From: GCA-016699835 sp964543905
GTDB taxonomy: Bacteria > Planctomycetota > Phycisphaerae > Phycisphaerales > UBA1924
Assembly (NCBI GenBank): GCA_964543905.1
Contig: CAZIZO010000001.1
Coordinates: 372,001-436,000, forward strand
Length of the DNA stretch: 64,000 nt
Direction of reading: 5' to 3'
The position numbers and the translations under genes are program-made. Shown in pieces: positions 40,593 through 50,377 of this stretch. Under the pieces are notes generated by a model. It did no database searches. It was not told the DNA's origin and saw nothing but the letters and a program-made list of their open reading frames with translations. Every line of letters begins with the position of its first letter. Within the stretch, counting starts at the first letter, position 1.

Positions 40593-40665
40593 CGTCGAGT
40601 CGAGCCTCCGGCTCGTTGCGGCACGGGTGTTCCGCGCGTTGGATCAAGGGAAGGTCACGAGTTCA

Positions 40666-41475
40666 TCAGCGACGGATCTGGGCCACGCTGCGGAGCGTGT
40701 CGTCCGCCGCGCGGATCGACTGGCTGTTCATCTCGAAGGCCCGCTGCGTGCGAATCAGGTCGATGAGTTCGCGTGTGGGGTCCACGTTCGAGGCTTCGAG
40801 AAAGTTCTGCACGAGTTTGCCCCGCCCGTCGGTGCCCGGGTCGCCCACCACCGGCGCCCCGGTCGCGTCGGTTTCGACGTAGAGATTCTCGCCCACCTGC
40901 TTGAGGCCCGCCGGGTTGGCGAAGTTGACGATCTGGATCGTCCCGGCCTCCTGGCGCGTGGAATCACCCGGCAGCACATACGTCACCTTGCCATCGGGCC
41001 CGATCTGGATGTCTCGAGCGTCCACGTTCAGCGTGATCGCAGGTTCGAGGCGACGCCCAACGTCATTCGCGAGCACGAGTTGCCCCTCAGAGTTGAGCGC
41101 AAAGTTTCCTGCGCGGGTATAGGCGAGCCCCCCCTTCCCCAGCGCATCCTCCACCTTGACCTGGAAGAAGCCGTTGCCGTCGATCATCGTGTCGAGCGGG
41201 CGATTGGTGATGCGCGGAGCCCCGGAACTGAAGTCGAGTTGTGTGCCCGAGACACGAACGCCCAGGCCGACGTAGAGCCCGGTCGGGCGTTGGTCGCCGA
41301 TGGCATTGGTGGCCCCGGGCTGCGCACGCTCGATGTACAGCAGGTCCTGGAAGTTCGTTCGGCTGGCCTTGAAGCCGTCGGTGTTGACGTTCGCCAGGTT
41401 GTTCGCGGTCACGTCGAGCGCCGTGTTGAGCGCGCTCAGCGCGGACGAGGCCGATTGCAGTGCGTTGATCGCCAC
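40666..41475 (-). CDS. flgG: Flagellar distal rod protein FlgG
   Basis: Distal rod subunit, 269 residues, close to the standard 260. LDVTANNLANVNTDGFKASR is the rod-protein N-terminal motif, then FQDLLYIERAQPGA, TMIDGNGFFQV, GGLAYTRAGNFALNSEGQL and the C-terminal LIDLIRTQRAFEMNSQSIRA. The GTG start at 41475 has GGAG nine bases upstream. It is followed by flgA on the same strand. Confidence 0.97.
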   Translation of the reverse strand: MAINALQSASSALSALNTALDVTANNLANVNTDGFKASRTNFQDLLYIERAQPGATNAIGDQRPTGLYVGLGVRVSGTQLDFSSGAPRITNRPLDTMIDGNGFFQVKVEDALGKGGLAYTRAGNFALNSEGQLVLANDVGRRLEPAITLNVDARDIQIGPDGKVTYVLPGDSTRQEAGTIQIVNFANPAGLKQVGENLYVETDATGAPVVGDPGTDGRGKLVQNFLEASNVDPTRELIDLIRTQRAFEMNSQSIRAADDTLRSVAQIRR

Positions 41476-41617
41476 AGTTCGTACTCCGAGTCAGGTCTGG
41501 GTGCGGGAGGACCATGTTCCCTCCGCGAATCGCGTGCCGATCACTTCAGCGACATTCAAGCCTGCGCCACAACTCTTCGCATCCTCTCCCCGGCTTGGGT
41601 GTTCGTCATATCGCGCC

Positions 41618-42403
41618 TCAGGACACTCGACCGAAGGTGTTGATGAGACGGTCGTTGAGCCGGTCGGCCTGCGCCATCATCGAGAAGTTGGATTCCGCGT
41701 CGCGCGAGGCGCTCGTGATGCGCATGATCGTGCTCACCTCGTCCACCGCCGATTCTTCGACGTGCGCCGGACGAATGATGCCCCCGGCGGACCGCGCCCC
41801 CTCGATCACGCCGGCCGGAGCGCGAAACAGACCTTCGCCCTCCTTCGACAGTTGCCCGGTGTCGGGGACCGAAACGAATCGGATGGCGGCGATGGCTGCC
41901 CCATCGGAACGGACCACGCCCTTCGCATCAACACTGATGGAGCCGCTCGCGGGAATGGAGATCTCGCCGCCGCGCTCATCGAGCACGGAAAGCCCGCTGC
42001 TGTTCACGAGTTTGCCCGCGCGACTTCGGAAGAACCGCCCGTCACGCGTGAGTCGCAGCCCGCCGTCGCCGTTCGCGGCGTTGCCGCCGGGATGACGCAC
42101 CACAAAGAACCCCTCGCCCTGGATGCCCAGATCAAGCGGGGCGCCGGTGCTGCGCAGAGCGCCCTGCGCAAAGGTGGTTCGGTTCGGCGCAAGATGCACC
42201 CCCGCCCCAAGCCGCTCGAGAAGTGCGTTCGAGGGAATGAGTCGCCCCTCGGAATCCTGCGGATCGGCGGGTCGCTGCCTTGCGAGCGGAAGGTCGGGCT
42301 TGAAGCCCGCGGTGTCCAGATTGGCCAGGTTGTTGGAAAACACATCCTGGCGATACATGGCGCTCAGCGCGCCCGTGGCGGAAATGTACAGACCGTAGTC
42401 CAC
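41618..42403 (-). CDS. flgF: Flagellar proximal rod protein FlgF
   Basis: About 261 residues. GLYISATGALSAMYRQDVFS and NNLANLDTAGFKPD form the rod N-terminus; GIQGEGFFVV, RLTRDGRFFRSRAGKL and the ending DEVSTIMRITSASRDAESNF complete the family pattern. The start is uncertain: GTG codons at 42403, 42412 and 42415 are all in frame, and none has a good ribosome-binding site. I use 42403, which gives the shortest leader before the conserved helix. It lies 43 bases after the fmdB-like gene. Confidence 0.92.
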   Translation of the reverse strand: MDYGLYISATGALSAMYRQDVFSNNLANLDTAGFKPDLPLARQRPADPQDSEGRLIPSNALLERLGAGVHLAPNRTTFAQGALRSTGAPLDLGIQGEGFFVVRHPGGNAANGDGGLRLTRDGRFFRSRAGKLVNSSGLSVLDERGGEISIPASGSISVDAKGVVRSDGAAIAAIRFVSVPDTGQLSKEGEGLFRAPAGVIEGARSAGGIIRPAHVEESAVDEVSTIMRITSASRDAESNFSMMAQADRLNDRLINTFGRVS

Positions 42404-42446
42404 GTCGGGCACCACGCGAATCGCGTGCCAGCACGCCGCGGAGGTC

Positions 42447-42689
42447 TTAGTTACCCCGACCGCAACTCCCGTGAGTCTTCCCGCACGGGCAACACGAACC
42501 GGTGTTGCGAGCAAGCAAACTCGAGCCCTTCTCCGCGGCCTCGCCACCCGCCGCGAACGTGGACACGCGACGCCGGAACAGTCGCCCCTTGCCTAGGGGA
42601 TCCGTCACCGGTGCGTCGGCCTGGTTCATGGGCCGGATGAGTTCGAGCACCGTCCCATCGCTCTCGCATATGTACTCGTACAGCGGCAT
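42447..42689 (-). CDS. FmdB-family small protein with atypical cysteines
   Basis: An 80-residue protein beginning MPLYEYICESDGTVLELIRP, the signature start of FmdB-type zinc-ribbon proteins. The usual CxxC of the ribbon is incomplete (only ICESDG), and a cysteine cluster SCCPCGKTHGSCG lies at the C-terminus instead. GAGGA precedes the ATG by about five bases. It lies just upstream of flgF on the same strand and is probably cotranscribed with the flagellar genes. Its function is not known. Confidence 0.82.
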   Translation of the reverse strand: MPLYEYICESDGTVLELIRPMNQADAPVTDPLGKGRLFRRRVSTFAAGGEAAEKGSSLLARNTGSCCPCGKTHGSCGRGN

Positions 42690-42758
42690 ACTGTCCTCAC
42701 AACGATCTCGGGCCAGCCTTCGGCAGGCCGTGCGCCAGATCGTATGGAGCACACCGCG

Positions 42759-45611
42759 ATGGCACAATGCCCGGGATGTTCCAAAGCGGTCGCCGATGGG
42801 CAAACGCGTTACCCGTCATGCGGCAGCGCCATTCCTGCGCCCACGTTGTCCACCTTCGACACCAGTTGGGACAACCCCCGGTCCTCTTCGCTCGGATCGG
42901 CCCAAGCCGACCGCCCACCCCAAGACGTCGACCCGGCCGCTCCGACCCTCCTGCCCATGCCCCCCGATTCGGGCATCCGTTCCGGCTCCGGCTCCTTCGC
43001 TCGTCGGATCGCACAGCCCGAAGGGCAGTTTGAACCGGGCACGATGATCGCAAACCGCTATCGAATCTTGAAACTGCTGGGCAAAGGCGGGATGGGCGAG
43101 GTGTACCAAGCCGAAGACCTCACACTCGAACTCGTCGTCGCGCTCAAGTTCCTCCCCGAAAAGCACGTCCGCGATCAGGCCGTCGCCCGTGCATTCCTCA
43201 ACGAAGTTCGTACCGCTCGGCGCGTCACACACCCCAACGTCTGTCGCGTCTACGACATCGATGAGTTCGAGGGACGGCAGTTCATCAGCATGGAGTATGT
43301 GGACGGCGAGAACGTCAGTTCCATCATCAAACGCATCGGGCGCCTCCCCGAAGATCGGGCCCTCCTCATCTCACGCCAGGTCTGCGCCGGCCTCGCCGCC
43401 GCCCATGCCGAGGGAATCCTGCACCGCGACCTCAAGCCCGGCAACATCATGATCAACGCCGAGGGACGGGCGAAGATCACCGACTTCGGGCTCGCCGGAT
43501 TTATCCACGAACTGAGATCGGACCGCGGCGGCGCGGGAACCCCCGCCTACATGGCGCCCGAACTGCTCCTCGGCGGCACCCCCTCCGTCGCGAGCGATGT
43601 CTACTCCCTCGGGCTCCTCATCCATGAGATGCTCACCGGCAAGCCCGTGTTCCGTCCTAAGAACATGGCGGAACTGCTCGAGGCGCACGACAAGCCCATT
43701 CCCCCGCCGTCGTCCGTCGTCGCCTCGGTCAGCGCCGACACCGACAACGTCGTGCTGCGCTGCCTCTCGCGCGATCCGTCCGAACGACCGGCGACGCCCG
43801 TCCTCGTCTCCGCCGCGCTCCCCGGGGGGGACGTGCTCATGGCCACGACCGAAGCCGGGCTGACCCCCACCCCGGCCTTGCTCGCCCTCGCCGGCTCCAA
43901 GGGGCTGCTCCGCCCGCTGGCCAGCATCTCCCTCTTCGCGTCGTGCGTCATCCTCCTCGCCCTCTTCCTGTCGTGGATCGCGCCCCACACCACCGTCATT
44001 GGGCGCTCTCAACTGCCAAAGCCCGCCGCCGTCCTCGCCGATCGGGCACGAGAGATCCTCAACGACATCGGCTACCAAGTTCCGCATGGGTCGCGCGTCT
44101 ATCGGTCCTACGCCCTCGACTACTACCAGGAGTTCGTCGGTGAGATCATGCGCCAAGACCAGTCTTCGTCCCGATGGGATCGCCTCTCCCGCCTCCGGCC
44201 GACCGCCATCGACTTCTACTACCGCGAAAGCCCGGACCCGCTCCAGACCCTGAGCGATTCGCTCCAGGTCACGATGCGAGACCCTCCTCCCATCGACCCC
44301 GGCATGATCGCGGTCCGACTCGACGTGGGCGGCAAACTCCGAGAACTCACGGTCGTCCCCGAGAACTTCGAGAACGAAGACCCCGACGAACGCGATCGAC
44401 GCCACGAACGCAACGCCCGCTACGACTGGTCTCGCGTCTTCGCCGCCGCCGGCCTCTCGCTGGACCAGTTCACCCCCACCGATTCCCAGCGCCATCCGCC
44501 CGTCTACGCGGAACAGCGCTTCGCGTGGAGGGGCGTCTACCCCGAGAGCCCGGACGAGACGCTGCGCATCGAGGCCGCGCTCACCGATGGACGCCCCGTC
44601 TTTTTCCGGATCGTCGAGGAGCGATGGAAGAACGCCTCCGTTTTCGGAAAGTACGCCTACGGCGGGGTCAATCTCTCCCGCTTCAAAATCGCGGGCGTGC
44701 TGCTCTGGTCGATCGTCCAGATGGCGTGCGTGATCGGCGCCGTGGTCCTCGCCCTCCGCAACATCAAACTCAAGCGCGGAGATCGCGACGGCGCCATCCG
44801 CGTCGGGCTCGCCACGGTCGTCGTGACCCTCATCGGGCATCTGCTCCGCGCGGACCACTCGCTCAGCGGCTCCGCCGAACTCATTATCCTCCTCCGCGCG
44901 TCGAGGTCCGCCGTCCTGTGGGGTGCGTGGATGTGGCTCCTCTACCTGGCGATGGAGCCCTACGCCCGCCGAATGTGGCCCGAAACCATGATCTCATGGT
45001 CGAGGCTCCTGGCTGGAAAATGGAACGACCCGCTCGTCGGTCGGCACGCGCTCATCGGCACCGTCGGGGGCGTGGCGGCGGCCTGCATCTTCCTCCTCAA
45101 CCGTCTCGTCCCCTCCATTGCCGGCAAGCCCCCCATGCCCCTCTGGATCAGCGAGGAGTTCGGCGACGTCATCTTGGGAGGGGGCGTGATCCCGCTCGGA
45201 GTGACCGCCGAACTCTTCGTCCGCGCCCTCCAGTTCTCACTCGCGTTCCTCATGGCCCTCGTCCTCCTCACCCTCCTGTTCCGCAATCGCTGGGCCGGCG
45301 CCGCCGCCTACGCCATCATCCAAACCGCCATCTTCTGCATGGGGCAGTTCGGCACCGAATACTTCGATCCCCTCTCACCCATCGCCTACGGCGTGCTCAC
45401 GCTCGTCTGCCTCACGCTCGTCGTCCGCTGCGGACTCTTCGCACTGCTCGTCGGCATGCTGACCTTCTACATCCTCGTCACCTTCCCCTTCGGTGGCTCG
45501 ATCTCGGCGTCATTTTTCCCCATCGCCCTCCTCGGCCTCTTCTTCATCCTGACCAATGCCCTGCTCGCGATGCTCGTCGCCACACGATGGAAGTCCTCGC
45601 AGCCCGCGTGA
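42759..45611 (+). CDS. Ser/Thr protein kinase with multi-pass membrane domain
   Basis: A 950-residue membrane kinase. Residues 3-22 have a short zinc-ribbon-like motif (CPGCSKAVADGQTRYPSCG). A Hanks-type kinase domain spans about 100-370: LGKGGMGEVY, VALKFL (Lys), ILHRDLKPGNIMI and KITDFGLAG, with TPAYMAPELL. About 45 residues later there is one membrane segment (LRPLASISLFASCVILLALF), an extracytoplasmic domain of about 265 residues, and then about ten further hydrophobic segments. No PASTA, WD40 or TPR repeats are present. GGAG lies nine bases before the ATG at 42759. It is the only plus-strand gene between the flagellar block and the bat operon. Confidence 0.9.
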   Translation: MAQCPGCSKAVADGQTRYPSCGSAIPAPTLSTFDTSWDNPRSSSLGSAQADRPPQDVDPAAPTLLPMPPDSGIRSGSGSFARRIAQPEGQFEPGTMIANRYRILKLLGKGGMGEVYQAEDLTLELVVALKFLPEKHVRDQAVARAFLNEVRTARRVTHPNVCRVYDIDEFEGRQFISMEYVDGENVSSIIKRIGRLPEDRALLISRQVCAGLAAAHAEGILHRDLKPGNIMINAEGRAKITDFGLAGFIHELRSDRGGAGTPAYMAPELLLGGTPSVASDVYSLGLLIHEMLTGKPVFRPKNMAELLEAHDKPIPPPSSVVASVSADTDNVVLRCLSRDPSERPATPVLVSAALPGGDVLMATTEAGLTPTPALLALAGSKGLLRPLASISLFASCVILLALFLSWIAPHTTVIGRSQLPKPAAVLADRAREILNDIGYQVPHGSRVYRSYALDYYQEFVGEIMRQDQSSSRWDRLSRLRPTAIDFYYRESPDPLQTLSDSLQVTMRDPPPIDPGMIAVRLDVGGKLRELTVVPENFENEDPDERDRRHERNARYDWSRVFAAAGLSLDQFTPTDSQRHPPVYAEQRFAWRGVYPESPDETLRIEAALTDGRPVFFRIVEERWKNASVFGKYAYGGVNLSRFKIAGVLLWSIVQMACVIGAVVLALRNIKLKRGDRDGAIRVGLATVVVTLIGHLLRADHSLSGSAELIILLRASRSAVLWGAWMWLLYLAMEPYARRMWPETMISWSRLLAGKWNDPLVGRHALIGTVGGVAAACIFLLNRLVPSIAGKPPMPLWISEEFGDVILGGGVIPLGVTAELFVRALQFSLAFLMALVLLTLLFRNRWAGAAAYAIIQTAIFCMGQFGTEYFDPLSPIAYGVLTLVCLTLVVRCGLFALLVGMLTFYILVTFPFGGSISASFFPIALLGLFFILTNALLAMLVATRWKSSQPA

Positions 45612-45623
45612 GCCTCGCCACGC

Positions 45624-46451
45624 CTAGATCACTTCAACCTGCTCCAATCGGACCCACGCCTCCTTGTTCTCCGGGAGCGCCACACGCGCCCACGCCCCAC
45701 GCCGCTCACGAATCCGCACCTCGAGTCCCGCTCGCAGAGGTTCCTTGAAGGCGGCCTCATACACGCCCTCGCTCGGCCCCGTTCTCGCCACCACGTCGCG
45801 TGACACCACCACCGCCAACGTGCTCGTGCGCTGCTCCAGAGCCTCCGACACCGGCGCACCGATCACCAGCCCCGCCAGCGCCCAACTCCCCAGTGCCAGT
45901 CGCCCCAAGCCACGCGTCCGCCACGCCACCCTCGCTCCAAGCGCCGTCCATCCGACCACCCAGAGCACGCCCGCCGTTCCAATCCACACGCCCGGCGGTG
46001 CCACACCCTGCGCCCGCCTCGCCAAGTCCACTCCACGATGTGCGATCGTCCTCACGCCCTCCGCCGGCGCCACCACCCCCGCGCGCCGTCGTGCCGCCTC
46101 CAAGCCCTCGCGCACGACCGCATTGCCCGGCTCCAGCGCCACCGCGCGCCGATACGACGCGATCGCTCGCCCATAATCGCCCGTCAGCATCCACGCGTTC
46201 GCGATGTTGTACTCCAACTTGGCGTTCTGGATGCCGCCCTCACGCAGCGACGCCCACAACGTCGCCGCCGCCCGGAAGTGCGCGTGGCTCGCCTCGCGAT
46301 CTTTCTCGGCGACCGAAAGCCCTTGCTCGAACCTCTGCTCACCTTCCGCGAGCACCCGCCGCATCTCCTCCATCGACTCCGCGCGCCCGTGCGCCGCCCC
46401 CCCCACCGCGATCATCACGATCGCCACCACCGTTCGCGTGGCACGCCTCAT
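45624..46451 (-). CDS. BatE-like TPR and SH3 protein
   Basis: A 275-residue protein with a signal sequence (MRRATRTVVAIVMIAVGGAA), two TPR units (YNIANAWMLTGDYGRAIASY, then RRAVALEPGNAVVREGLEAA), one or two membrane segments (IGTAGVLWVVGWTALGARVA; LGSWALAGLVIGAPVSEALE) and a C-terminal bacterial SH3 domain (VVVSRDVVARTGPSEGVYEA, ending EAWVRLEQVEVI). This is the BatE architecture at the end of bat operons. The ATG overlaps the batD stop by four bases. Convergent with the kinase gene, 12 bases away. Confidence 0.85.
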   Translation of the reverse strand: MRRATRTVVAIVMIAVGGAAHGRAESMEEMRRVLAEGEQRFEQGLSVAEKDREASHAHFRAAATLWASLREGGIQNAKLEYNIANAWMLTGDYGRAIASYRRAVALEPGNAVVREGLEAARRRAGVVAPAEGVRTIAHRGVDLARRAQGVAPPGVWIGTAGVLWVVGWTALGARVAWRTRGLGRLALGSWALAGLVIGAPVSEALEQRTSTLAVVVSRDVVARTGPSEGVYEAAFKEPLRAGLEVRIRERRGAWARVALPENKEAWVRLEQVEVI

Positions 46452-48247
46452 TGCCCGCCTCCCTTCGCCCCACGCTCGATGGTGCCCAGCACCGCCTCGG
46501 CCTCTCCGCGAATGTCGTGGACTTCCGCCTCCTCCCCGCTGTACGCCGCCGCCTCGCACCGCTCCAAACACCTCGCGACCTTCGTCGCCGATTCCAGGTC
46601 CAACCCCGCGAGACCCCGCGCATCACGCGACGTCACGGCCTCCGCCGTGATGCATCCGACCTCGCCCACAAACTCGCGCACGCATCTCGACACATCGTCC
46701 GCGCTCTCCGCTCGACGAAGACCCGCTCGCGCCCGCCCCGCCGCCAGCCGCACACGCTCGCTCGTCCCTCTCGCCCGCGATCGCATATGACGCACCACCA
46801 CCAGACCCGCCAGCGCCACCGGCGGCATCAGCACCACGCCCATCCCCACCGGGCTCGTCAGCACCGCCAACGCATCGATACGCTGGTTCTCCAGCAACGC
46901 GTCGCCCGCGTAGTTTCCCCGCATCGCGAGCCCGCCCGGCGTCAACGTGTACGCCCCAGGCGCCGCGATCGATCGCTCGCCCACCACCGCGTCCGCCACC
47001 GTCACCTCGCGCGTCGGCCGCACCTTCAGCGGGATCGGCGCCGTCGCCGCCGTCCGATACGCTCCCGTCTCGGTGTCGAAGAAACTCAGCGGGATCGAAG
47101 GGATCGCCGTGACCGCGTCCGATTTCGGACGAATCGTCGTCGTGAAGACGCGTTCGCTCGCGGCGCCATCCCTCTTCACTTCCCACCCCTCGGGCGAACC
47201 CTTGAACCCCTCCGTAAAGCCCGGGATCAACTCCAACTCCGGCGCCTTCACCCGATCCATCGGTGGCGTGCCCTTGATCGACACCCTCAACGTCACCGGG
47301 TCGCCCACGTTCGCCTCGCTCACGCCCGCCGACGCCTCGATCGTGTACCGCCCGATCAATCCGTTGAACCCGACCGGCTTCCCCGCCTCCGGCAACGCCG
47401 ACACCCGCAGACCCACCTTCTCGCACGCGATCACCACCCGCTCCGATCGGAACGCGCCCATCGCGGCATCAAAGGCCGCTGCGTACGGGCCGACTTCGAT
47501 CTCCCCCGCTCGCTTCGGGATCACCGAAAACTCGATCGTCAACGTCGTATAACTCCGCCCCTCGTACACCCCTTGTCCCAAGACCCCAACCGCCGACCCG
47601 CCCACAAACTGCACGTTTCGATACGGCGACCTCGGATTGCTCCTCTGGTCCGCCAGCGCTCTCGCGTCCGCGCTCGGCACGATGTCGTACACATCGCCAC
47701 CGTCCGACCCCGAAAAGACCGCCGGCTCCACCTCGCGCCCGATGTACCACACCAGCCGCATCGGGATCGGTTCGCCCACGTACGCCGTCGTCCGGTCGCA
47801 CACAAGTTTGAGTTTGAAATCCGCGTGGTCCACCGGCTCTCGCACCGTGATCAGAAGTTCGTTCGTCGCGTGCATCGCCCCGTTGACCTCCACCCGCACC
47901 GAAGGCACCTTGACCTTTCCCGCCTTGAGGGGCCTCACCCGCCACTGCATCACATAGCCCTGGAACACCTGCTCACTCCGCCGTCCGTTGATGATCGTCA
48001 CGCTCCGGCTCGATCGATCCTGTCCGCCCACGAACGTGCATTCCAAGTCGGGCAGGTTCGACAAGTCCGGCTCCTTCGCCGCCGAGGCCCCCTCCACCGT
48101 GATCTGCAGCACGAACGTGTCGCCCAAGTACAACCGCATCGGGTCCGCCGTCGCCGTCACCGTCACGTCCGCACGCGCCGCCCCTCCCAGCACCAGCGCC
48201 AGCAGCATCACCGCATGCCCAACCTGTCGAATCAGCGTGCTCATCAT
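46448..48247 (-). CDS. batD: BatD-like protein
   Basis: A 599-residue exported protein: signal peptide (VGHAVMLLALVLGGAARA), several immunoglobulin-like beta domains (DPMRLYLGDTFVLQITVEGA, FQGYVMQWRVRPLKAGKVKV, GDPVTLRVSIKGTP), a membrane segment near residue 470 (GMGVVLMPPVALAGLVVVRH) and a cytoplasmic helical tail. BatD is thought to work with BatA and BatB in the envelope. I chose the ATG at 48247, which has AAGGA nine bases upstream and starts two bases after the batC stop; TTG 48256 and GTG 48253 are less well placed. Confidence 0.9.
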   Translation of the reverse strand: MMSTLIRQVGHAVMLLALVLGGAARADVTVTATADPMRLYLGDTFVLQITVEGASAAKEPDLSNLPDLECTFVGGQDRSSRSVTIINGRRSEQVFQGYVMQWRVRPLKAGKVKVPSVRVEVNGAMHATNELLITVREPVDHADFKLKLVCDRTTAYVGEPIPMRLVWYIGREVEPAVFSGSDGGDVYDIVPSADARALADQRSNPRSPYRNVQFVGGSAVGVLGQGVYEGRSYTTLTIEFSVIPKRAGEIEVGPYAAAFDAAMGAFRSERVVIACEKVGLRVSALPEAGKPVGFNGLIGRYTIEASAGVSEANVGDPVTLRVSIKGTPPMDRVKAPELELIPGFTEGFKGSPEGWEVKRDGAASERVFTTTIRPKSDAVTAIPSIPLSFFDTETGAYRTAATAPIPLKVRPTREVTVADAVVGERSIAAPGAYTLTPGGLAMRGNYAGDALLENQRIDALAVLTSPVGMGVVLMPPVALAGLVVVRHMRSRARGTSERVRLAAGRARAGLRRAESADDVSRCVREFVGEVGCITAEAVTSRDARGLAGLDLESATKVARCLERCEAAAYSGEEAEVHDIRGEAEAVLGTIERGAKGGGQ

Positions 48248-48249
48248 GT

Positions 48250-49389
48250 TCACCAATCCTTCGCGACGGGCTGAGGCCGGCCCCGCAACGCTCGCAAGGC
48301 CCGCTCCCGACGCTCCCGCTGCTCCCGTTCCCGGTCCAGCAACTGCGCCGCCGCCTCGTCGTACTTCGCCCTCTCGTCCTGCCCTTGCTGTCGATCCCGC
48401 TCCTCCTGCGCCGCCAACTGCGCGGCCTCGTTCAGCAACTCCGCCGCCTTCTGCTGATGCTCTGCCGCCTTCTTTGCCTCCCGCTTCCGCAGGCTCTCCT
48501 CCGCCGCCTTCTGTTCCTCCTGCGCCTGCTTCAACTTATCCTGAACCTTTCCGCCCTGCTCCCCCTTCGTCGAGTTCGGGTCGCTCGCCTGCTTCTCTCT
48601 CGATTCCATCGCCTTCTTCGTCTCTTCGCTCAACTTCCTCTGCTGTTCCTTACGTTGCTCGTTCTGCGATTCGCTCTGGTCTTTGCCCTGCTGGTTCTTC
48701 TTGGCTTCCTCCGCTTGCTTCTTCGCCAGATCGTTCAGGTTCTGCGACTCGCCCCCCTGCGATCCATCCTGCTGCTGATCCTGGCGGCCTTGCCGAGAGT
48801 CCTTGCTCTTGTCCTGGTTCTGCGTCCCATCCTGCGGCTTGGTCTGGTCCTGGTTCTTCTCCCCCTGCTGCTCCTGGTGCTGCCTTTGCTGATCCTGGAT
48901 GCTCTTGATCATCCGTCGAACGACTTCCGTCGCCCGCGCCGCCTCCGTGTCCTTCGGCGCAACCTCCAGGCACGACGCGAACGCATCGGCGCTCGCGCCC
49001 AAAGCCTGCATGGCCTCTTCGGGCCTTGACATCGACGCCTTCGCCTGCTTCAAGAGCGCCTGCCCAAGGTTGTACCGCGCCCGCGCCGACACCTCGCGCG
49101 ACGCACTCACCCGATCCGCCTCACGAAACCGCTCCGCCGCCTCGACAAACTTCTCTTCCGCCAGCAAAGCGCACCCGTCGTTGAAGATCGCCGACGCCAA
49201 CCCCGGGCTCGCCGTCGCCGCCTGCCGATACAACGCGCTGGCCGCCGCATACTCCTTCGCCGCATACTTCGCGTTCCCTTGCGACATCAACTCCCGAGCC
49301 GTCGATCCTTCCGCGCGAGCCGCCATCGCCGCGCCCGCCATCACGAGCGCCATCCACAGCCCGTGAATACTTCTACTTCCGTCGATCAT
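48250..49389 (-). CDS. batC: BatC-like TPR protein with Gln/Lys/Glu-rich coil
   Basis: A 379-residue exported protein. After a signal peptide (LWMALVMAGAAMAARA) come about three TPR repeats (residues 30-150: YAAKEYAAASALYRQAATAS; FVEAAERFREADRV; ASADAFASCLEVAPKDTEAA). Residues 160-370 are extremely rich in Gln, Lys and Glu and should form a long coil or remain disordered. BatC-type proteins have such low-complexity tails. The start overlaps the batB end by 17 bases. Confidence 0.88.
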   Translation of the reverse strand: MIDGSRSIHGLWMALVMAGAAMAARAEGSTARELMSQGNAKYAAKEYAAASALYRQAATASPGLASAIFNDGCALLAEEKFVEAAERFREADRVSASREVSARARYNLGQALLKQAKASMSRPEEAMQALGASADAFASCLEVAPKDTEAARATEVVRRMIKSIQDQQRQHQEQQGEKNQDQTKPQDGTQNQDKSKDSRQGRQDQQQDGSQGGESQNLNDLAKKQAEEAKKNQQGKDQSESQNEQRKEQQRKLSEETKKAMESREKQASDPNSTKGEQGGKVQDKLKQAQEEQKAAEESLRKREAKKAAEHQQKAAELLNEAAQLAAQEERDRQQGQDERAKYDEAAAQLLDREREQRERRERALRALRGRPQPVAKDW

Positions 49390-50377
49390 CGATGAAACTC
49401 TCCACGATCAAGAGCAACACCGCCAACGCCAGCACGATCTGGAACTTTTCCTCATACCGCTTGATCGAGGTGCTCCCAACTTCGTTCTTCTCCGCCCCGG
49501 CGATCAGGTCCCGGTACACCCGCTCCAGATCGATCGTCCCCGTTCCCACATTCAGGAACACGCCCCCCGCCGACGCCGCCGCGATCTGCGCCAAACTCCC
49601 CGCATCCATCTTGCTTCGCACACGCTCGCCCTCAAACTCCACATACTCCTTCCCAGCCTCCTCCCCCTGCGGCACCAGCGCGCCCTCCCCCTCGCTCCCG
49701 ATCCCCAACGCGATGATGCGCACGCCTTGCTCCCCCGCCTGCGCGGCCGCCTGCGTCGGAAAACTCTCGTGGTCCTCGCCGTCGGTGATCAGGATCACGT
49801 CCCGGTATCGCCCCGGCGTGCCGTCAAACACCTGCGTCAACGCCTTGCGGATCGCGTCCCCGATGAGCGTCCCACCCCGGGGCACACTCCGAGGCGACAA
49901 CTCATCCAGCGCCAGCCGAAAATACGCATAGTCCAGCGTCAACGGACACTTGACCGACGACGCCCCCGCGAACGCCACCAGCGCCACACGATCCCCCTTC
50001 AGGTTCTTCGCCAGGTCTTTGATCCACAACTTCGCCCGCTCCAGCCGCGTCGGCACCACGTCCGTCGCCAACATGCTCCGCGAGACATCCACCAGGAAGA
50101 CCAGGTCCCGCCCCTTCAGCGTGACCGTCTCCTCCTGTTCATCGCCCTGCGGTCTCGCCACCGCGATCGCCGCGCACGCCAGCGCCGCCGCAAACAGCGC
50201 CGCCCTCACCGCCGTCCGCACCCCCACAGGACCGCGCTTCGCGCTCCCCGCAAACAGCGCCACCGCGCGCCGACGTTGCCGATACGCATACCACGCCAGC
50301 CCGAGCGCCACCGGCACACCCCACAGCGCGTGCAACCACACGCCCTCCGCGAAGTGCCATTGCCAGGGCCCGCTCAT
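49373..50377 (-). CDS. batB: BatB-like von Willebrand factor A membrane protein
   Basis: A 334-residue protein with two N-terminal membrane segments, a VWA domain carrying the MIDAS motif in LVFLVDVSRSMLATDV, ALVAFAGASSVKCPLTLD and DVILITDGEDHESF, and a C-terminal membrane segment (FQIVLALAVLLLIVESFI). GAGGAGG sits five bases before the ATG at 50377, and the start overlaps the batA stop by four bases. Confidence 0.92.
   Translation of the reverse strand: MSGPWQWHFAEGVWLHALWGVPVALGLAWYAYRQRRRAVALFAGSAKRGPVGVRTAVRAALFAAALACAAIAVARPQGDEQEETVTLKGRDLVFLVDVSRSMLATDVVPTRLERAKLWIKDLAKNLKGDRVALVAFAGASSVKCPLTLDYAYFRLALDELSPRSVPRGGTLIGDAIRKALTQVFDGTPGRYRDVILITDGEDHESFPTQAAAQAGEQGVRIIALGIGSEGEGALVPQGEEAGKEYVEFEGERVRSKMDAGSLAQIAAASAGGVFLNVGTGTIDLERVYRDLIAGAEKNEVGSTSIKRYEEKFQIVLALAVLLLIVESFIDDRRK

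Noticed and set aside
42697..42758. A strong promoter pair between fmdB-like and kinase genes.
   Set aside because: The 69-base divergent spacer has no convincing -35/-10 elements on either strand.
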